NCBI GenBank assembly: GCA_023512345.1
Contig: JAILZT010000001.1
Coordinates: 1 to 64,000, forward strand
Origin: Paenibacillus sp.
GTDB taxonomy: Bacteria; Bacillota; Bacilli; Paenibacillales; Paenibacillaceae
DNA: 64,000 nt
Reading direction: 5' to 3'
Positions 37,134-46,811 of this stretch are shown piece by piece; positions within the stretch are counted from its first letter, which is position 1; each line of letters opens with the position of its first letter. Both the position numbers and the translations under genes were made by a program. The notes beneath the pieces are model-generated. The model saw only the letters and a list, made by a program, of their open reading frames with translations, was not told the origin of the DNA and did not search any database.

Positions 37134-37631
37134 TTATGCATCTTTGGCAAACGGATATAATTCCGGATCGTTATGGTTGTAAACCATGTTTTTAGGAAAT
37201 ACGCACATCCAGATTTTGTTAAAAGGGCTTTGAGACATCGTATGCTTCGTCAATTCCACAAGCTCAACGGGTTGATGCGTCCACGCGTAGGCGGTAGTGC
37301 CAAACGGGATATATGTGGAGCCGTCCGCATATTCAAAATGCATTCCTTTGACTCTGACAGGACCGTGATTGTTCCCCGTATTCTCAACGCATTCAATCTC
37401 GCCGTAGACCGGTTCCACAACAGATGATTGAACTTTATACTTCCAAACACCTGTTTCTTGAGGCATAAAGCGAATCTTGTATGCATCGTTGCCACTATAA
37501 AAACCCTTCACCGTAACCTTTATCTCGCCGTTTGTGAATTCGGCCTCACAATCCACATTTACATGCGAACCAATGGGATTATTCCCGGTCAGCTGAAGTT
37601 CAAACATTTCGTATCGTTCTATTTTGTTCAT
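37134..37631 (-). pseudogene. Truncated DUF5060-domain glycosidase
   Basis: ATG 37631 has AGGGAG upstream, and 165 codons follow. The N-terminal beta-sandwich of DUF5060 proteins is complete (YEMFELQLTGNNPIGSHVNV; VWKYKVQSSV). The frame enters the barrel domain (IPFGTTAYAWTHQ) but stops at a TAA after DPELYPFAKDA. Past the stop the same frame still reads like protein (GAWDVHRPDFAFWAYLD) and then runs into a terminator. Full-length relatives are over 500 residues with a TIM-barrel C-terminus, so most of the catalytic domain has been lost by deletion. Promoter copy 5 still stands in front. Confidence 0.8.
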
Positions 37632-37769
37632 TTTTAACTCCCTAAAAGAATTTGACTTCGTACTTATAGCTGCAAGAATCATCGTTGCGCCATCGTTTCT
37701 AAAGGAAACTTTAATTGTCGCAGGTTCGCAGGAAGCAGGCAAAGAGATGAAAAGTTCCAGTTCAAATTT

Positions 37770-37834
37770 AATTTATATCTTGCTAATTACTACTTCTACT
37801 TTTTTAACGACTTCACGCTATTCTTTAACGACTT
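37770..37834 (-). promoter_or_regulatory. AAGTCGT direct-repeat promoter, copy 5 (DUF5060 remnant)
   Basis: Minus strand: AAGTCGT (37828-37834), AAGTCGT (37807-37813, period 21, one less than the others), AAGTAGA (37795-37801), 19 nt, TAAATT as -10 (37770-37775). Confidence 0.7.
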
Positions 37835-38002
37835 TTTACGATCGATTTCTTTTCAAACCACAACAAGCTTGCAAACAGCAAAAAGCCGGAGAAAGAATCT
37901 CCAGCGTTGCTATATAGCAATTTTTGTATCAATGATGTCCAAGGCTGTAGGCGTAACGGATTTGCACCTTCTTGATTTCCCTTGAATGATAAGTTTTTGT
38001 AC

Positions 38003-39019
38003 TTACAGAGTCAAGCCGCCATCTACGGCAATGATTGAACCTGTCATATAGCTGGATTTTTCAGATGCCAGGAACACGACGATCTCCGCGATTTCGTTAG
38101 GCTCAGCGAAGCGTCCAATCCGCATGTTCGGGAACTCTTCGGGCATATAACCGGACTCCTGCATCATTAGAGGAACACTCTGCGTCAATGCCGTGTCGAC
38201 TCCCCCCGGACAGATGGCATTGACGCGGATACCCTTACGCACGTACTCGATTGCCGCCGCCTTCGTCAGGCCGATAACTGCATGCTTGCTCGTGGTATAT
38301 GCTGCCATGCTATGCTCGGCGCGAAGTCCTGCTGTGGATGCAGTGTTGATGATTGAACCATGTCCCTGGGTGTTCATTACTTTAAGCACCTTCTTCATTC
38401 CAAGGAAAACGCCTCGGACATTAACATTTAGAATACGGTCAAATTCCGCAGTGTCAAGGTCTTCAACCAGTGAGAACTTCTGCAGGATACCCGCATTGTT
38501 GAAAAAGACGTCGATCCGGCCGTAAGTATCAACGGCTGCCTTCGTATAACGCTCAACATCTTCTTCTTTGGATACGTCAGCTTGAATAAAAAGGCCTTCT
38601 CCGCCTTGATCCTGAATCAATCGAATCGTTTCTTCTCCTGTCGCCGCATTAAAATCAACAGCCACTACTTTGAATCCTGCGCTTGATAGTTTAAGTGAGG
38701 CTGCACGGCCTATACCTCCGCCTGCACCAGTCACAATAGCAACCGAACCGTTCATGGATATAGACTGACTTGGAGTCAAACTTTGCTGAGGAATCGCCTT
38801 CTCAACTGTTTGCAGGTTTTCCAAGCTCGTTACAATCTCGGACAGAATCTCTTTGGGAATATTAGCCTGTGGAAAAGTGCTAAGTTGCTCCAGGGTAAAG
38901 CTTTTCCCCATGCTTGCCATCGGATTGGTGGAAATACCGGGCAGGTGCTTCTCTAAAATTTCGACGGCAGCTTTGTTGGAGAGCAGTTCACCAAGAGTTG
39001 ATTTTTCTGAAAAAGACAT
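38003..39019 (-). CDS. SDR-family dehydrogenase with N-terminal helical domain
   Basis: A 338-residue protein. Residues 90-338 are a classical short-chain dehydrogenase with the NAD(P) loop TGAGGGIGRA, NNAG, the catalytic Ser in NTAST, and YTTSKHAV (Tyr and Lys, about 250). The C-terminus (AVDGGLTL) is typical. The first 65 residues are an added helical domain (TLGELLSNKAAVEILEKHLP) that also occurs at the end of the adjacent GH78 enzyme. The gene follows GH78 by 35 bases with AAAGGAGG, so they share an operon. It may oxidise a sugar such as rhamnose released by GH78; that is inference. Confidence 0.9.
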   Translation of the reverse strand: MSFSEKSTLGELLSNKAAVEILEKHLPGISTNPMASMGKSFTLEQLSTFPQANIPKEILSEIVTSLENLQTVEKAIPQQSLTPSQSISMNGSVAIVTGAGGGIGRAASLKLSSAGFKVVAVDFNAATGEETIRLIQDQGGEGLFIQADVSKEEDVERYTKAAVDTYGRIDVFFNNAGILQKFSLVEDLDTAEFDRILNVNVRGVFLGMKKVLKVMNTQGHGSIINTASTAGLRAEHSMAAYTTSKHAVIGLTKAAAIEYVRKGIRVNAICPGGVDTALTQSVPLMMQESGYMPEEFPNMRIGRFAEPNEIAEIVVFLASEKSSYMTGSIIAVDGGLTL

Positions 39020-39054
39020 TTTTATATTCCTCCTTTAAAAGGTATCCATACTTT

Positions 39055-41877
39055 CTAACTGATTGCTTTAAGTTTCAAATCCAGCTCGTCGAGCATGCTC
39101 GAATCAAATGGATAATGGGCAGCCATTTCACGGAGTGAAACATCCTTAATCATTGAATAAAGCGAATCCGGATTCAGCACGAAGCTCGGAGGCAGTAATG
39201 GCGCGATCAACTCGCAGGCTTGCTCATTCTCGGCAAGAATAGTAAGCGGAGTATACGTGCTTAATAGTTTGAGATAACTTCTGGATGGCATATATCGGAT
39301 AACGTAGCTGCCGCTTTCCAGCTCAAGCAAACTGTCTTCGCCTTCTTCAACACCTGGAGAGTATACTGGAGAACCGTCAATTGAAACAGGAACCGCAGCT
39401 GCTCGCGGAAGACGGACTAGAGCTGTCGAATGAAACGGTATCTCAAAGCGGAACTCAAGCCCACCATCTTCTTCAAACTTCCATTCGCTCTTAAATGTCC
39501 CGGCCACGGATTCAACCTTGGCCTTCGCCCACCGTAAGCGGAAATCCGGCTTAGGTGCCAGCACGACGCGGCGGAAGCCCGGGGCATCTTCAGACGGATT
39601 AATCCCCGCAATCACCCGGTACATCCATTCTGCGATAGCCCCAAAAGCATAATGGTTCAATGAATTCATTCCCGGATTTCCGATCTTACCGTCTGTATCA
39701 ATGGAATTCCAACGCTCCCAAATCGTCGTGGCTCCCAGTTTGACAGCATAGAGCCAGCTTGGGTAGTCGTCGTTCAGAAGTAGTGTGTACCCCAATTCTT
39801 CACATCCATTGTCCGAAAGAGCGAAGTTCAGATATGGAGTTCCGACAAATCCTGTAGTTAGATGATTCTGGTCCTTCCGAAGCCGATTGACCAAGCCATC
39901 CACAAGACGTTTCCGGTACATTTCCGGCACCAGCTCCATTTTCAAGGCAATCGCATAAGCCGTCTGTGTATCAATTGCAAGACGGCCGTTTTTCGTTAAA
40001 AACTCATTTTCGATGGCTTGCCGGACTTCTCCTGAAATTCGTTCATAATAAGACGCATCATCTTTAAGCCCAAGCACTGTTGCCGCCTTGGCAACCAATC
40101 TTGATGAATAGCAGTAATAAGCCGAAGCGACGAAGTCCTGGTCAGTGCCACCCATCGAGGATTCAGAATTGCTTCCATCAAGCGAGAGCCAATCCCCGAA
40201 TTGAAAGCCGACTGTCCAAAGCCTTTTGCCGCCCGATCCCTCGTCAGCACGAATGATGAAGTCTACCCAGCTTTTCATACTCTCGTATTGCTGTTCGAGT
40301 ATCGCTTTATCTCCGTAATGGAGATATACGTTCCAAGGAATGATTGTGGCCGCGTCCGCCCATGCGCTGGAGCCGCCGCTCGGAACATTCACGGCAGGTA
40401 CGACCATTGGGACCATTCCCTCGCGGTCCTCTTGCTCCTGATACATATCGTAACCGTACTTCGAATAGAAGGCATAAGTATCCATATTGAAGCAAGCCGC
40501 TCCGGAGAAAACTTGTGCATCTCCGGTCCATCCCATACGTTCGTCGCGTTGCGGGCAGTCTGTCGGAACGTCCAGGAAATTACCCTTCTGCCCCCACAAT
40601 GCGTTCAGAAATAACCGATTCACGAGCGGGTCACTTGTCTCGAAGCTGCCGATCTGCTCCATGTCAGAATAAAGGACACATCCAGTAAAATCGTCCGGAT
40701 CTAGTTCACCCGGCCAGCCTTCTACCTTGACGTAGCGGAAGCCGTAGAAAGTGAAGAACGGACGAACAACAGCATCCTCGCCGTCGGCAGTATAGACATA
40801 TTCTGCCTTAGCTGTTCGCAGGTTTTCACGGTAGAAGTTCCCCTCCTGAAGAACCTCACCGTGTTGAAAACGGATGATGGTTCCCTTCGGAGCGCGTGTA
40901 CGGAAGCGCATCCAACCTACCATGTTTTGACCCATATCCAGCACAGTCTCACCGGCTGGTGTTTTTATGACCTCTATTGGCTTTAGTTCTTCTTTAACGG
41001 TGACAGGCAGGCTCATCCTTGCCTTCAAGCGTTCGAAACCAAGTTCTGCTTCATGTACCACATGCAATTCCGTTGCCTTGAATTTGGCGTCATAGACTTC
41101 TCCATCATACAGATTTCCGTCCATAATCTGGCTTCTCTCTGCCTTCCATTCTGCATCAGACTTCAGTACTTCCGTCGTTCCATCGGCGTAAGTTACCCGA
41201 ATCTCACATAGAAGCGCAAATTCGCTGCCGTACAACTCTCTGGAATGACCATCGAATCCAAAACGTCCTTTGTATAACCCGTTCCCAAGGCTAACTTGAA
41301 CCAGGTTTTCTCCTTCGCCCAGCAACTTCGTAACGTCGTATGTCTGGTACTGCAGCCACTTATGGTAGGCGTTGAAGTGCGGAGTGAGATACTCATCCCC
41401 GGCCTTGGTCCCGTTAATTTGCATCTCGTATAAGCCGAGACCGCAAACGTACGCCCGCGCGGATGTGATTGCTCCGGACAGCTTGAACGTCCTGCTGAGC
41501 AGCGGATGATGTTCTTTATCCATATCGGGAACGATCCACTTTGCCTCCCACGGTTCGTCCAGCTTTGCTGTCTCAAACCATGCCGTTTCGCTCATGGCAT
41601 GATCACCGTTATCCGCCCACACCTCCACTCTCCAATAGTAGCGTGTTCTTGCTTTAAGCTGGATCGGCAGCTCGAAAGAGAGACTGTCGATATCATTTCG
41701 CTTACCGCTGTCGAATACCACTGACGAGAACGATGCATCATTCGCCACTTCATAACGGGCTGCGGTCTGCTTCCTGCCATCGGTACCCGTTACGATATAA
41801 GAAAGCCGAGGCCGGACGCCCATCGAGAATCCCAATGGATTTGAGATTCGATTGGTTTTCAATTTCGTAATAATCAT
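39055..41877 (-). CDS. GH78-family alpha-L-rhamnosidase
   Basis: A 940-residue cytoplasmic enzyme removing terminal alpha-L-rhamnose. Order: N-terminal beta domains (about 1-300), the Bac_rhamnosid linker, then the (alpha/alpha)6 barrel with the catalytic-acid segment DCPQRDERMGWTGDAQVF (about 445), and a C-terminal beta domain ending near residue 870. A helical tail of about 65 residues (TPLTILAENEQACELIAPLL) follows; it resembles the N-terminus of the SDR encoded next. ATG 41877 is preferred, with GAGGGAAG upstream; the longer frame overlaps the divergent AraC promoter. It is the first gene of an operon with the SDR, controlled from the intergenic region at 41878-42053. Confidence 0.93.
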   Translation of the reverse strand: MIITKLKTNRISNPLGFSMGVRPRLSYIVTGTDGRKQTAARYEVANDASFSSVVFDSGKRNDIDSLSFELPIQLKARTRYYWRVEVWADNGDHAMSETAWFETAKLDEPWEAKWIVPDMDKEHHPLLSRTFKLSGAITSARAYVCGLGLYEMQINGTKAGDEYLTPHFNAYHKWLQYQTYDVTKLLGEGENLVQVSLGNGLYKGRFGFDGHSRELYGSEFALLCEIRVTYADGTTEVLKSDAEWKAERSQIMDGNLYDGEVYDAKFKATELHVVHEAELGFERLKARMSLPVTVKEELKPIEVIKTPAGETVLDMGQNMVGWMRFRTRAPKGTIIRFQHGEVLQEGNFYRENLRTAKAEYVYTADGEDAVVRPFFTFYGFRYVKVEGWPGELDPDDFTGCVLYSDMEQIGSFETSDPLVNRLFLNALWGQKGNFLDVPTDCPQRDERMGWTGDAQVFSGAACFNMDTYAFYSKYGYDMYQEQEDREGMVPMVVPAVNVPSGGSSAWADAATIIPWNVYLHYGDKAILEQQYESMKSWVDFIIRADEGSGGKRLWTVGFQFGDWLSLDGSNSESSMGGTDQDFVASAYYCYSSRLVAKAATVLGLKDDASYYERISGEVRQAIENEFLTKNGRLAIDTQTAYAIALKMELVPEMYRKRLVDGLVNRLRKDQNHLTTGFVGTPYLNFALSDNGCEELGYTLLLNDDYPSWLYAVKLGATTIWERWNSIDTDGKIGNPGMNSLNHYAFGAIAEWMYRVIAGINPSEDAPGFRRVVLAPKPDFRLRWAKAKVESVAGTFKSEWKFEEDGGLEFRFEIPFHSTALVRLPRAAAVPVSIDGSPVYSPGVEEGEDSLLELESGSYVIRYMPSRSYLKLLSTYTPLTILAENEQACELIAPLLPPSFVLNPDSLYSMIKDVSLREMAAHYPFDSSMLDELDLKLKAIS

Positions 41878-41909
41878 TGAATTCTTCCCTCTCCAATTAA
41901 AGTTTATTG

Positions 41910-41927
41910 ATTGCAAATATCTGCAAT
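41910..41927. promoter_or_regulatory. Palindrome ATTGCA-N6-TGCAAT in divergent promoter region
   Basis: Two perfect 6-bp arms lie 33 bases before the GH78 start and 90 bases behind the AraC -10. A possible operator for the divergent regulator or another repressor. Confidence 0.45.
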
Positions 41928-42017
41928 ACAAGCAGCCAGCCAGATTACTCAAGTCCTTCTCTAAGCTGTTTATCCCTCTCTTGTTTCATTTTATATCTTT
42001 CAGTTCATAAATTATGG

Positions 42018-42023
42018 TATGAT
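42018..42023 (+). promoter_or_regulatory. Extended -10 of the AraC regulator gene
   Basis: TGG-TATGAT is an extended -10; no good -35 stands upstream. The first good start codon is at 42054. Confidence 0.5.
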
Positions 42024-42053
42024 ACTCTTATAAATAGTATATTTCACGACGAA

Positions 42054-43334
42054 ATGGATGTAATCAAGATGAAATCTGGCAAGCAAATCGACCTGCTCCA
42101 CTCTTCATGCAAGCTATTGCAAGAATGCCTGGAGCTTCCCGTGTTTTATTCATGGATGCAGGGTGATGACGAAATCCATTCTTTAACTGTGAAAGAAGAG
42201 CGAACGAACCCCTTCTTTCAAAATCAGTTGGAGTTTGTGCGCTTCGTTAAACAACAAGTTCAGCTGTTGGAGGTTCCGAATATTCAAACGACAAACTTCG
42301 GTGAATCTTTCATTACCATTCCATTCATTCAAAACAAATTCATGACGGCCATCGTTTACATCGGTCCTTCCGCTACTCTCCCGCTTACGGATGAAGTCAT
42401 CCATACCATTCTGATGGATATGAATCAAGCTGAAAGCACGGTTTGGGCCTCCTACCTGAAACAACTGCCACTCGTATCAACAAAGCGCCTTTATAATATA
42501 GGAATTCTGGCACATCAATTGTTAAATGGAGTCATACTGGACGTGACTGATATCCTTGAAAAACATTTACGCATCGAGCAGCAGCCCAAAGACAAAAAAC
42601 AGGTTGAGGTGTTAATTTCAGATCGCAGGGATTCTTCAGAGTTCCGCGGGCAGTTCGAAATTGAAAAGCAGCTGCTTAGCTCCATTCGTAACGGGGATAA
42701 AGCCGCTTTCTATAACATGACGTTAACGGCTGACTACGACGGTAACGGCATCCTGTCGAACCACACCCAGCTACGAAACATTAAAAGTCTTGGCGTTTAT
42801 GTGATTGCCCTTGCATCCCGGGCCTCGATCGAAGGCGGATTGTACCCTGAAATTGCTTATTCTCTGAGCGAACTTCACATTCGCTGCATTGAAGATCTCC
42901 AGGATTATCGGGCTGTAGTAACCGCTATAGGTGATGCTTTGATTGACTTCGTAGAGCGAGTATCCAAAAGCAAACGAAAGCATTTGTCCAAATCGATTGC
43001 AACCTGCCAAGAGTACATTTTTAACCATCTGTATGAGAACATTCCCATGTCGGTCCTGGCGGAAAAAGTGGGTCTGAATGAAAACTACTTGTCCCAATTG
43101 TTCAAAAAAGAAACGGGGCTGAAGATTACCCAGTTCATCCATCAAGAAAAAGTGGAAGAAGCCAAGAAACTACTGGAACTGACTTCTGATCCCATCACTT
43201 ACATCGCTACCAAGCTCAATTTTTATGATCAGACCCACTTTATTAAAATTTTCAAACGATATACCGGGTTCACACCTAAGCAGTACCGCAATAAAAACAA
43301 ATTTGATGTCACACCCGAGGGTGATGATGAATAA
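42054..43334 (+). CDS. AraC-family transcriptional regulator
   Basis: About 426 residues from the ATG at 42054, which is chosen because the frame upstream is low-complexity and lies before the -10. The N-terminal 320 residues have a sensor of the YSIRK/PocR-like kind without a receiver motif. The C-terminus is an AraC double helix-turn-helix (NIPMSVLAEKVGLNENYLSQ; ITYIATKLNFYDQTHFIKIF then KRYTGFTPKQYRNK). It is divergent from GH78 and thus its likely regulator. The ribosome site is weak, and ATG 42069 is an alternative start. It is the only intact major gene on the plus strand. Confidence 0.88.
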   Translation: MDVIKMKSGKQIDLLHSSCKLLQECLELPVFYSWMQGDDEIHSLTVKEERTNPFFQNQLEFVRFVKQQVQLLEVPNIQTTNFGESFITIPFIQNKFMTAIVYIGPSATLPLTDEVIHTILMDMNQAESTVWASYLKQLPLVSTKRLYNIGILAHQLLNGVILDVTDILEKHLRIEQQPKDKKQVEVLISDRRDSSEFRGQFEIEKQLLSSIRNGDKAAFYNMTLTADYDGNGILSNHTQLRNIKSLGVYVIALASRASIEGGLYPEIAYSLSELHIRCIEDLQDYRAVVTAIGDALIDFVERVSKSKRKHLSKSIATCQEYIFNHLYENIPMSVLAEKVGLNENYLSQLFKKETGLKITQFIHQEKVEEAKKLLELTSDPITYIATKLNFYDQTHFIKIFKRYTGFTPKQYRNKNKFDVTPEGDDE

Positions 43335-43370
43335 CGCAAGCTACCCCATTTCCTTGTGTCGGCTTGCGTT
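43333..43370. terminator. Bidirectional terminator
   Basis: AACGCAAGC (43333-43341) pairs perfectly with GCTTGCGTT (43362-43370) between the convergent AraC and DUF5597 genes. Confidence 0.8.
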
Positions 43371-43395
43371 ATATTCTTCAGACAGTTCAATAAGT

Positions 43396-44952
43396 TCATC
43401 TGTACGGATATACTTCTACACATAGTACAGCAGGAAGGCTACCGACTATGATTCCGTATGAAGATTCATCCCCGTTTAAAACGCGCCCCCGAATCCATTC
43501 ATCTTGTACGAATGTTCCTTCTTCGACCCGAACATATCCTACCTTCGAAACATCGCCAGCCTTTGGCTGGAATTCCAATGTGAATCCGATACCGGCTATA
43601 ATAAACTCATCTTCCGACACTTCAATTACAAGTCCTCCGGTTGCCGGTTTTCCTTCCTGATTAAATTTATAAGTAATCTTCACATCATATTTGGTGAATG
43701 ACAATATGCTCCCAGGTTCATGATTCTGAAGAAATCCTTTCATTTTTCCTGTACCCCGGAATTTTTGAATAGTCACTAACATATTGCTAAGAAGCTCATA
43801 ACTTCTGGAAATATATGGACCCGCTCCAATGGGATTAAAGGCAGACAGGTGGATGTTAAGAGACTGAAGGATATCGGCATCGACACCTTCTCCCGATCCC
43901 ATAGACGGATCCAAAAAGTCTTCAATACCAAACGGAGAATAGCACAGGGCATCATACTGCCCAAATGCATAAAAAACGTTAGCCACAGAAGAGACATCTC
44001 TTCTGGCTTCAGGTATAAACAATGGATTTTCGTTTCCAGCCGTGTATTCTTCACAGACCTCGGCAAAGTTGGACACATAAATGTCAGGCGCATAAAGACA
44101 GATGGTCGGAGCTGTTGATTTCCAAATGTTCATCACCTTTGCAACCGGTCCCCCACTAGGATAAGAACCAGGGGTCCAAGGGTATTGTTCAAGCCATGCA
44201 TTTACGAACATTGGAAGCGGATATACATCAGAGCCTGCCTTCGCAATCCGTTCGACAGCCCGGGCATAATAATAGGCCATAAAAAATTCCGCTGCATCAT
44301 CCGAAAAGGCTTCCTTCCATGAGCCCTTCTTTCCAAATGTAACCTCTAATGCTTCAGGGATCGGCAATTTAAACTGCTCATTTGCATAAATTGAATAATC
44401 CCGATCACTGCCCAAAAATCCAATCTCATTTTCTATTTGAACCATGATAACTGTATGTCTGTCGCTATCTACTTTCTTCAGATGGGCCATAAATTGTTTG
44501 AACGCATTCGCGTCTGCTTCTGCGGCTTCCTCACACAAAGGCGATATCGTATCGGAAGACTCGCTATTCTGGTAAACCGCCCGATAGTAGGTTTCATAGT
44601 CCCTTTTTACCCAGCCTGGAACGTAAGTGGATCTTCCATTCTTCCACAAACCGAACCATAATAGTACCAATCGTACGTCCTCCTCCCTGGCTTGTTCAAT
44701 AATTCCATCAACGAGTTGAAAATCAAATTCTCCCTGCTTCGGTTCAACTAACTCCCAATAGACCGGTAAAATTACTGTATTTAAATGCAAATCTTTTAAA
44801 TGAGGCCATACCTTGTGTTTCATATAGTTCAAATCTGAAGAACTGGAGTTATGAATTTCCCCTGCAAGTGCGATATATGGCTTTCCGTCAACATACAGAT
44901 TGAATACTCCGTTTTCCTTCTTTAATTGTGGTATCAAGTCTAAATTACTCAT
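43396..44952 (-). CDS. DUF5597-type glycoside hydrolase (GH35/GH42-like), copy 2
   Basis: A 518-residue paralogue of the enzyme at 31613, alike along its whole length, with the same catalytic segments IMVQIENEIG (about 173) and FIPEARRD (about 310) and the same DUF5597 C-terminal beta domain. It has a small insert (PSMGSGEGVDADI). GAGGAG precedes the ATG. No promoter is obvious in the 40 bases between it and the upstream esterase remnant, so it may depend on read-through from that decayed gene. Cytoplasmic; the likely action is on beta-galactosides. Confidence 0.85.
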   Translation of the reverse strand: MSNLDLIPQLKKENGVFNLYVDGKPYIALAGEIHNSSSSDLNYMKHKVWPHLKDLHLNTVILPVYWELVEPKQGEFDFQLVDGIIEQAREEDVRLVLLWFGLWKNGRSTYVPGWVKRDYETYYRAVYQNSESSDTISPLCEEAAEADANAFKQFMAHLKKVDSDRHTVIMVQIENEIGFLGSDRDYSIYANEQFKLPIPEALEVTFGKKGSWKEAFSDDAAEFFMAYYYARAVERIAKAGSDVYPLPMFVNAWLEQYPWTPGSYPSGGPVAKVMNIWKSTAPTICLYAPDIYVSNFAEVCEEYTAGNENPLFIPEARRDVSSVANVFYAFGQYDALCYSPFGIEDFLDPSMGSGEGVDADILQSLNIHLSAFNPIGAGPYISRSYELLSNMLVTIQKFRGTGKMKGFLQNHEPGSILSFTKYDVKITYKFNQEGKPATGGLVIEVSEDEFIIAGIGFTLEFQPKAGDVSKVGYVRVEEGTFVQDEWIRGRVLNGDESSYGIIVGSLPAVLCVEVYPYR

Positions 44953-44994
44953 ATTTCACTCCTCAATATGATTTCAAGTTTTTTAAAAAAGGCA

Positions 44995-46229
44995 TTAAAT
45001 AGTAATTTTAAAAGGTTTTGCAGGAAGGTCAGCACTATTATACAAATTGACTTCCTCATAGTCCGAACATGCGAATCGAATATTTATGGTTTCCAAGCTT
45101 GTGATCTCCTCATCCAAAATAATGACAAGATTATTCGCTTTCACCTCTGTGGTATATGGAACAGGTCTTTCGGCTGTGCTTACCTGTAATCCATTCAACT
45201 TGTCGCCATTTACAACCAACTGCTCCCCTGCATGATGGAATGTAATCCGGATGCTATTCCCCTCCTTCATCACCTGATCGACTTCGGGAGCTTCGCATAA
45301 TATATTATGTCCATATACTTTGCCTAACGCCAACAATGCCAGTCGTTCTCCAACTGGACGCTTCAGCTTAGGATGAACGTCATACTCCATACCGACATCC
45401 ATAATACTGGCCATATAGGCCTTCTGAACGTATTTCGATACTTTTTCTTGCTGTTTCCTAATATACAGAAACCCTTCTCCCTTACATTCAATATCTCGAA
45501 ATGGCGCCAACTGGACAAAAAGAAACGGTAATTCGTCCTTCCACGTTTCTCGCCAGCATTCTATGAGCGCTGTGAACAACTTGTCATACAGGGATGCCTT
45601 AGGCGCATCAGCCTCACCTTGGTACCAAATTACTCCTTGTACTGTATATCCTGCAATTTCTTTGACCATCGTATGATATAATCCATTAGGACGATTGTAA
45701 TGCTTAGGCCCAAGCTGTTTTATATAAGGCGATTCTAATAATGGAGCAAGCGTCCTGTAAGTATCCTCTGTTGAGGTTCCTACATTCATTCTATCTAACG
45801 CTGCTCTTCTCCCGAAAAACTTACCTTTGGCGTTTCGAAATAACGGATATGAGTATGATTAGCTTCTGATAGAACTTCGTTAGCTTCGACATCGTATTTT
45901 AACCGGAACTCCATATTCGACTGCCCACCCGCAATCCAAACCTCGCCAATCGCAACATCCCTGACCTTTATTTGTTCACCTGAACTCGAAAGTACGATCA
46001 ACTCTACATTCACCATTGCTTCCATTGGCGGTAGATTAGCCGTCCAGCAACCTTGCTCAATAATGGCGACAACTTCCTTTGACCCGAGCTTAACCCTTAT
46101 CTTGTCATCAACATTGCACTGCCCCCAAATTCGAATGGGCTTTCTACGTTGAAGTATCATGTGGTCTGAAAAGACTGGGGCTAATACTAACCCTTGGTTT
46201 TGTGTGTGCATACTAAACCTCTTTTTCAA
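44995..46229 (-). pseudogene. Sialate O-acetylesterase-family gene, broken
   Basis: Two frames cover the ends of one SGNH esterase. 45795-46229 gives the N-terminus with the beta domain and the nucleophile block VWIAGGQSNMEF, and stops after SFSGEEQR. 44995-45789 gives the C-terminal part with GVIWYQGEADA, MDVGMEYDVHPK (catalytic Asp/His region) and the end domain. About 80 residues expected in between, including the GCNWGGT block, are absent, so an internal deletion as well as the stop breaks it. Such enzymes remove acetyl groups from sialic acid or plant glycans. It may still produce two fragments but not an active enzyme. Confidence 0.85.
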
Positions 46230-46756
46230 ATTTTTTTAAAGCTTCTTTGTTACTGCAGCAAATAATATCATTTCTGCCAGCAACCATTTCGCAAATTTTC
46301 TCAAAACGCTCCCAGCTATTTCTCTTCGTACCATAATCGAATTCATAGCCGTGTCCCCACATAAAAAACAGCAAGTCTTCTGTCGGTTCTAAGGATATGA
46401 ATTTATTTAACAATCGAAAAACATCCTTGTCGGCATGCCAGCAAGTGGGGTTTAAATGTAATGGATTATCAGGAAACTTAAAATTATGAGAAGACTTTAT
46501 TGTCCTTGCATATAATATGTGCTGATTTTCAAGTGACCGTTTGATGTTATTGGAAATCGTTCCACCTGGATAGGCAAACCCAACTACCGATTCTCTTTGT
46601 ATCTGAGAGTTTCTGTATGTCTTTGGCTATTGCTTCATCTATATCTTTTTGATCTAACATTCGCAAATTCTCATACTTGGTTTTCTTATCTTGTTCCAGT
46701 CCATCATCATAACTTACAGTAAAAAATTTATTAATATCCTTTCCACCCTCAAACAA
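46213..46756 (-). pseudogene. Polysaccharide deacetylase (NodB-like) remnant
   Basis: 46547-46756 encodes FTVSYDDGLEQDKK, the start of the NodB metal-binding motif, and then shifts frame. 46213-46413 encodes the C-terminal part with FFMWGHGYEFDY and FEKICEMVAGRNDIICCSN. The middle has internal stops and a deletion. Together about 180 of the usual 250 residues remain. The remnant overlaps the beginning of the esterase pseudogene, so both belonged to one now-decayed deacylation operon. Confidence 0.8.
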
Positions 46757-46811
46757 ACCGATTTCAACTGTCCTTTAATTACTCCTGGTCATAAAATTAA
46801 ATTCAAACAAC

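Noticed and set aside
41907..42053. N-terminal extension of the AraC regulator (49 codons upstream)
   Set aside because: It includes the probable -10 region, has no ribosome site and has low-complexity Ser/Leu/Cys composition.
41878..42053. A tenth AAGTCGT promoter before GH78
   Set aside because: A TAAACT stands before the gene, but there is no AAGTCGT repeat or GTAGA box at the fixed distances.
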